Below, piece after piece: positions 58,176 to 64,000 of a stretch of DNA of 64,000 nt (position 1 is the first letter of the stretch; each line of letters opens with the position of its first letter). Under the pieces are notes generated by a model. The model was not told the DNA's origin. It made no database searches and saw only the letters and a program-made list of their open reading frames with translations. The stretch is from Channa striata (lineage: Eukaryota; Chordata; Actinopteri; Anabantiformes; Channidae). The position numbers and the translations under genes were made by a program. The stretch covers positions 24,901,306 to 24,965,305 of the forward strand of contig CM065168.1 of the NCBI GenBank assembly GCA_033026295.1, given 5' to 3'.

Positions 58176-61100
58176 TTGGTTGGCTACTCACAGCCAGGTG
58201 GGAGAGGGAAATCTCTAAGCCTCTACTCCATGGTCAGGCTCATTTCCATGATTTAAAGCAAAGTGAGTTTTTTTTCCACTTAGGTTAATTGCAGTCTCTA
58301 TTTGAGAACACAACGAGAGAGCAATAGGCAGTGACAGACTCGCAGCTGTTTCATATTTTTCTAAAAGCTCAAAAGGCCAGTGGCCTCCATTTCAGCTGTG
58401 AACCCTAAATCAGAGAAAGAGAAAATTGGAACATTTGCATGCATCTCGTAGACAGAGATAATCTTTGAGCAGCCACATCTTCTCTAACGTGCATCTATTT
58501 CAGTCTCCAGCCTCGGCCCACGCACGCCATGTATGAGGGCTACAGTATATGAGGCGACTTGTGCTGTTTACAGATGGGCTCCCATCCTGTAATGAAGTGT
58601 GGACCACCTGAAGGGATGCTGTCAACCAATGCAGAGTCAGCCACAGGATTCACCCAGCTCTGCAAACTGTGATGGAGCATACGCAGCTCAAGATCACAGC
58701 AGATTACAGAGATTGAATGGTATAAGACATCAATCAGTATTGTACTAATTATGCAGAAAAAGTGCATCTCTGCTGCCATGAGCTTCCACACTGAATGAAG
58801 AATATCAATCTGCACACATTACTGTGTTATCTTTACTCTGATGATCATGTGGTGACATTGCTTCATTCCAAAGGATTCCAAAAAGCCAAGACAAAACAGA
58901 AAAAACAACAAAAAGTTTTCTATTATTTCATAGTGTGGAATGAAACTAGATATCACGAAAATTCTTCGACTTGATCCATAGAGGGAAATAAACTGAACAA
59001 ATGTGTCAAATCCAAATAAATATTTAAATACATGTACACAAATACATGTTTAAGAATATTTTTTTATCTTAACGTAAAAATCCTGGTATTTTCATGTGTA
59101 CCTTCAGTCACATACAATGCTCATATTGTCTCTTCATTTATAAGATGCACACGGCCAGAATGTGGCAGATGGCTGCAACCCAGGTGTCACAATAACCAAC
59201 TGTAAGTAGGCCATGCCTCCTTGCTTTCTGTCCTTATATGTCCCCGCTGTCTGTCCTTATATCACAGCAAAGGCTGATGTATAGATCTACTGATGGCGTG
59301 CTCACCTTTGTTTTGCCTCAAATGATTCTGCGTGTTGGCACTGCCGTGTGATAAGACACTTAGAAAGCTCTTCTTTACTCATAGCATTCAGACTATTTAC
59401 ACTTTTACTTTGTTCTAATGTCATGTTGGCCACTATTACTGTGCTGCTTAGTCAGCACTGTAGTAGCTTTAGTCAGCTTTAAATGGGATTCACAGCCACA
59501 TTTAAAAAAAGGTGAACACGTTTCTGATGACTTCAAATATACAAGTGTCACCTAAACTTGCATTTTAATATAATTTAAAATTGACATAGAAATAGTTTAG
59601 AAACTTAATTTACTGCATATTTTCTGCGTTGTGTTTGGGTGTGTCTGTGAGAGAGAGAGACAGGAGAAAAAAGAAAAACTGCAATGTGCAATTTTCTGCA
59701 TACGTTGCTGCAGGTGAAGGTGCTGCATTAGCACTGATGTTCATTTAGCTGGTTTGAACGTATTTACATCCTGGCACCACTGGGACCATTCATCATAGTG
59801 CTGCACTGATGCAAATGCATAACAGAAGCTAAATTGTCTAGTTAAGAGTTTATTTGATTTCAGGAAGTCTTAGCCCTCTGTTCAGAAACATGTATCCTGA
59901 CTAATACCCAGTGAACAGCAGTTGGCTGCAGGTGCCCAGGCATCACCCAATGACGAGGAGGATCACCAGGATGCAGTCAGTCGCTTGTGGTAATCCCTCC
60001 TTTGATCCTACTGCCTTGTGGTTTGATGTATACTGTTGGGGGTGTCATAGTTCCCTGTGTCTGCACTGTATTTTGCCTTATTCCCTTGTGCTTTCGCCAG
60101 TGAAAGCCAGGGCTCTACACTGAGACCAACTGCGTCACAAAGTCACATTTAGCCAAAAAGTGCTAATTTCAGACCGGACTTGAGATAAAGACGGTTGATG
60201 TTAGGCAATAAGGACAGAGTGGTTCGGATTAGAGGAAACCACTGGTCTAGGTGATAAGGCCCAGAAATATTTCAAAAAGACGAGCCATATTAGTCCCTGG
60301 AGCACCCTTACTGCATGTCAAAGCCTTTTCTGTTTCCTGTCCACTTCTCAGTAGAAACTTAAAAGGCAGAGACAGGCTCCACCTGAAATGCAACATACTT
60401 TTGTCAAAACTACACAACTTCCAGCCGAGGTTAAGAGTGGGCTGTCTTACAGCTCCCTCATCTTTGTCTCACAGGTTTTTCTTATTCCCTTTTCACCTTC
60501 CTTAGCACGAATTTCCTGAATTGATTAGAAGCGACTCAGAATGAAGTCCGAAGTTGTTGTCTTCCAAAAGGTTCCCAATTTCTATTTGATCCACTAGTTC
60601 ACCCCGTCAAAATCCAAATTGCAGCTCAAGATTGTGATAGGGTTTAGATCTCTACGTGGACTAAACCTGACTGCAGTTTGCCTACTTCTGCATTATATTA
60701 AGGAATCTTTCACAATTATTTGGTCACATTTGATATCTGTTGCTTCTGTTTCCTTTGTGTCTTTGTGACATGCTCTTGTCAGTTTTATTGATAAAGCTGT
60801 CTTTAACTGCGGGCACTGAATAGAGCCGTCAGTAAAATACAAAGGCTGATTTGAAAAGCATCCAGAAGGTCAGTGGAGACAATGGCATCCTATCAGTTGT
60901 GTTATTGCATCTGGAAAAGCTTGGCTGGTACCACACCCCTCCTCCCTTCATTTCTAATTGTAAGCAAACAAAATGGGGGTAATTGTAAGCGAGAAGGATG
61001 AGAGTGCGTTAATTCCTATTCCTATTTGTACAGTGGACACCTGATTTTCCAGGCAGAATACGTTGGCTCTATCCCCATCTGGCTTCAGGTTTACTGAGCA

Positions 61101-61942
61101 GAGAAAAATGTAAAAAAATAAACTAAAATACAAACACTTTTTTAGCCTTGCCTCCCCCCAGCACCACAATCTATCTTGTACCAAAACGTTCTACCTTCAT
61201 CCAGATCTAGCCTGACCTAGATCCATGTGGAAGCTACGGCTATATTTCATTTCTCATCACCCTGTGTTGTCAGTTAATAACCTGCAACCTGGGAGGAAAC
61301 ATTGCTCCATGACGGCTAGATAGCGCCAAACCACCGCCATGTATGCTCAATATAGCGCTGGGGATCATTATTTCTGATTGGACCTTTCAAGTGTTTCACC
61401 AGCCAGGAAAAATGTCTAGGGAGACTTAATTTTCTCGATGAGATCCATGTCCCGGACATGAAACGTTTACCTGGACACAAAATCATTTTTACATCAGCCG
61501 AAGGTGGGGAATAAATGACGCGTTTGCGTCTCGGGGGCTGATGCAACGGATAGAGTATGGTGAAGGAATGATGAGCGGATATTCAAGATGATGGTGGGAG
61601 ATGATCCGCAGAAAGAAAAGTGACATCCGTAACCTCCATAATCGCTTCTGTGGCACAGCAGGGCGACGGAATTCAGCTGGCTCACTGAATAGACAGTTTA
61701 ATCGCCCAAATAAAAATCACTTAACGCAGCCCTCCACGCCTGTCCTAAAAGGATTGGAAAGGAGAAGTGAGGTAACCCGCCACTTCATTGTACCGACCAC
61801 GCCTTCAACCTCCGCTCCATTCACCCGCAGTCTAACCACTTGAATGCCATCTGCTTGCTGGCTCGCTAGAGATGGGTCAGAGCCGGGGCATCTGAGCAGC
61901 CAATTTTGCCACTTTAAAATGTCTTCAAGTACCTTTTACGGT

Positions 61943-61969
61943 CACACACACACACACACACACACACAC
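61943..61969. repeat. (CA)n microsatellite
   Basis: Thirteen uninterrupted CA units. Confidence 0.92.
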
Positions 61970-62468
61970 TGGCAGACTAAGTGGAAGCTGTTCATCACTA
62001 TAGCACTTTTAGAGTCAGGCAGGCGATGTCAGTCAGTCACAGGGTCGAGTGGGGAGGAGTCGAGAGGGAATGAGATGACTCGCCCGCCTCTTTGTTTTTT
62101 TTTCCCATCAGCCCCTGTTAAGGTTGGTCACGTTTGAAGGGTCAATCTGCTATCACCCAATCTTTCCAGGGCCTCTTCTCTTACGTCCCGGTGCATTCTA
62201 ATGACTGCTGTTTGAAACATGAACACAGAAAATGTTGAGCGCATCAAAGAGTCGGGTTCTCTCCCCCAGTCTATCTCACATCATCTCATGCTGCCTCTGT
62301 GATGTGTGCATGAATAAGTGTGTGAACACGGAGCATGAGTGTGTGAGTGTGTGTGTGGATCTGCACACAGACAACCACAGAGGAGGGCCAGCGTTGTGCT
62401 GCCCCCGAGGCTCGGACCTGATCAAAGGAGAGTCTGTCAGTTAGCAGGTACACAAACAGCCAGCATGT

Positions 62469-62491
62469 ACACACACACACACACACACACA
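62469..62491. repeat. (AC)n microsatellite
   Basis: Eleven uninterrupted AC units. Confidence 0.92.
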
Positions 62492-64000
62492 GTGCAGAGA
62501 ACAGACGGGGAGAGAGAGCAGCAGAGAGACGCTGACACAGAGTGGAAGGAGGAGGTTTGGTTAGAGCTGCAGAGATCAGAAAGCATCATTCTGTCTCAAA
62601 CCGGGGTTATGTGGAGGTCAGGAAGCCTCAGTGAGAACTCCTCACTCCCGTCAGTATGAAGGCAAAGAGGAAGCAGCGGGAGCAATGACGGCAACCTACT
62701 GCCTAATTAAAAAGATGACAAGACTGGGGGTTACAGGTGATCTGTCCTGTCTGACGGGAGTGTGTGTGCCAAAGTCGAAATTGCTGATGATTCCTCTTTA
62801 AAACATAGCTGCATACTGTATGTGTTTTGACCGTCCTAATAAGTGCTGATTAAGAAACATTTATTCCAAGTTCACCAAGACCTGAGTAAACTCAAGCATG
62901 TCATTTAGGAATTATTTACATTTGTTACAGGAAGCTACTGTCTCCTTAAAATCACATTTTTATACAACTAGATGGAAAACCCAAAGATGTTTTTGTAGCG
63001 TAATGACTTAATCATTGTGTTTAAATGCAACTTTTTTAATAAATGAAACTACTTTTATTAAGGGACAGGGAGCTGCAGATGGGGGAGTTCTGGTATGAAA
63101 GCACAGAGGGGACGGTTGTACCGTGGATGGTTTATTAGTTTCCACAGAAGTTAAGGATTTGACATCTACAGTCCCTGAAAATAATCAGGACAAAGTAGTG
63201 GACATAGCGGAAGGAGAGATCTAGAAGAAATTTGTGTTATAATGTGTTTTTCTTTTTTATTTGTAAGTGCATATTTAACAGTTGAAACGCACAAAATAAT
63301 TTAAACCCCTTTAGTGGTTAAATGTCTAAACCAAGTCCATCGTTCATAACTTCTTTTTAAAAAGTAACGTCTAAACTGCAGGAGTGTAACAGGGGGTGAA
63401 AGTACAACACATTTTAAATGTGTAACTTCTTTGACAAGCTGCAGCCTTAGTTCTAAGTGTTTTCACATTTGTTTTAAATTACTCACCAAATGTTAAACAG
63501 GACTTTTAATAAACACAGCCCGTTTTACTTGGATATTATTGAATGTGAATCATGAATGACACAACCTGGAAAAAGGGTTCATGTTGAATTGAAATTTAAT
63601 TTATTATTATTATTATGTCTCATCAAAGTGTTTTTAAGAAGTCTTGTCCTGTAAGATGAGAGGTGTACTTTAAAGAAATAAGTTCAATCCCTAAAGAAAT
63701 CTGGTTGGCAGCATATGTACATGTATGTCTACCTTGCAATTTCTGGAGTTTGTTAACAGGCAACACAATTTATCTGCCAGCAGTGTAAAACTACACTCCC
63801 ACAGCTTTTGGTAGGATATGGTTGGACAAGATCAATTTTTTCTCACATATAATAAGGATGAGGTGGAATTCACACCTTGTGTGTGAATTTACAGCTGAGC
63901 TCCCCTGTACAGCGGGTTTGTTTCGTTGTATTCATGTCTGACAATAGCTGAAGCTGGAAACATTGTGTTTTGGAGTTGTATCCTTTTGTCTGTCTGTCCT

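Larger units (their letters stand above)
56091..64000. other. Intergenic DNA, no gene supported; candidate regulatory blocks
   Basis: No exon could be supported to the end of the window. Motif-dense, apparently unique blocks occur at 57,100-57,310, 58,090-58,480 and 61,300-61,880 (the last unusually CpG-containing for this window). CA repeats lie at 61,943-61,969 and 62,469-62,491. Confidence 0.45.

Noticed and set aside
62232..62659. Overlapping open frames near the window end as a possible first exon of the next gene
   Set aside because: They run through CA repeats and have no supported start or donor.

Overview
This window is vertebrate nuclear DNA, almost certainly from a ray-finned (teleost) fish. 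The evidence is a compact vertebrate receptor gene split by short introns with GT/GC-AG boundaries, together with typical teleost repeats: tRNA-derived SINEs, L2-type LINEs, a GIY-YIG/Penelope-like fragment, several Tc1/mariner remnants, a gypsy-type solo LTR, MITEs and CA/GT microsatellites. There are no operons, CRISPR arrays or prokaryotic features.

Region 1 (1-16,093, + strand) holds the 3' half of one Eph receptor tyrosine kinase gene, best matched to epha8. Ten coding exons can be placed. They encode in order the transmembrane segment, the juxtamembrane region, a complete tyrosine kinase domain, a SAM domain and a C-terminal PDZ-binding tail. The ectodomain exons lie upstream of the window. 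All exon phases join to one open frame of 454 residues plus stop. One intron (341-5267) appears to use a GC donor. The largest intron with repeats (8013-13090) contains a Penelope-like fragment followed by a degenerate L2 LINE, both in sense orientation.

Region 2 (16,094-20,400) holds the 3' UTR and immediate downstream flank, with a hAT-like MITE carrying a nested SINE, a TTAA-flanked MITE and two SINEs in opposite orientation.

Region 3 (20,400-64,000) is a gene desert on both strands. No exon could be supported. It contains transposon remnants: an L2 LINE fragment at 32.2 kb, a mariner nested in another mariner at 33.7-35.5 kb, a deleted Tc1-like element at 37 kb, a perfect-TIR MITE at 40.8 kb, a jockey-type LINE at 48 kb, and a solo LTR inside an older repeat next to a Tc1 remnant at 49.8-51.5 kb. 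Between these lie long unique stretches, some with clustered transcription-factor-like motifs that are candidate conserved regulatory DNA for epha8 or a neighbouring gene.

No undescribed multi-gene system was found. The most interesting signals are the non-canonical splice donor, the fish-type tail and juxtamembrane of the receptor, the nested transposons with readable target-site duplications, two perfect hairpins, and a DR1/CRE-like motif cluster.
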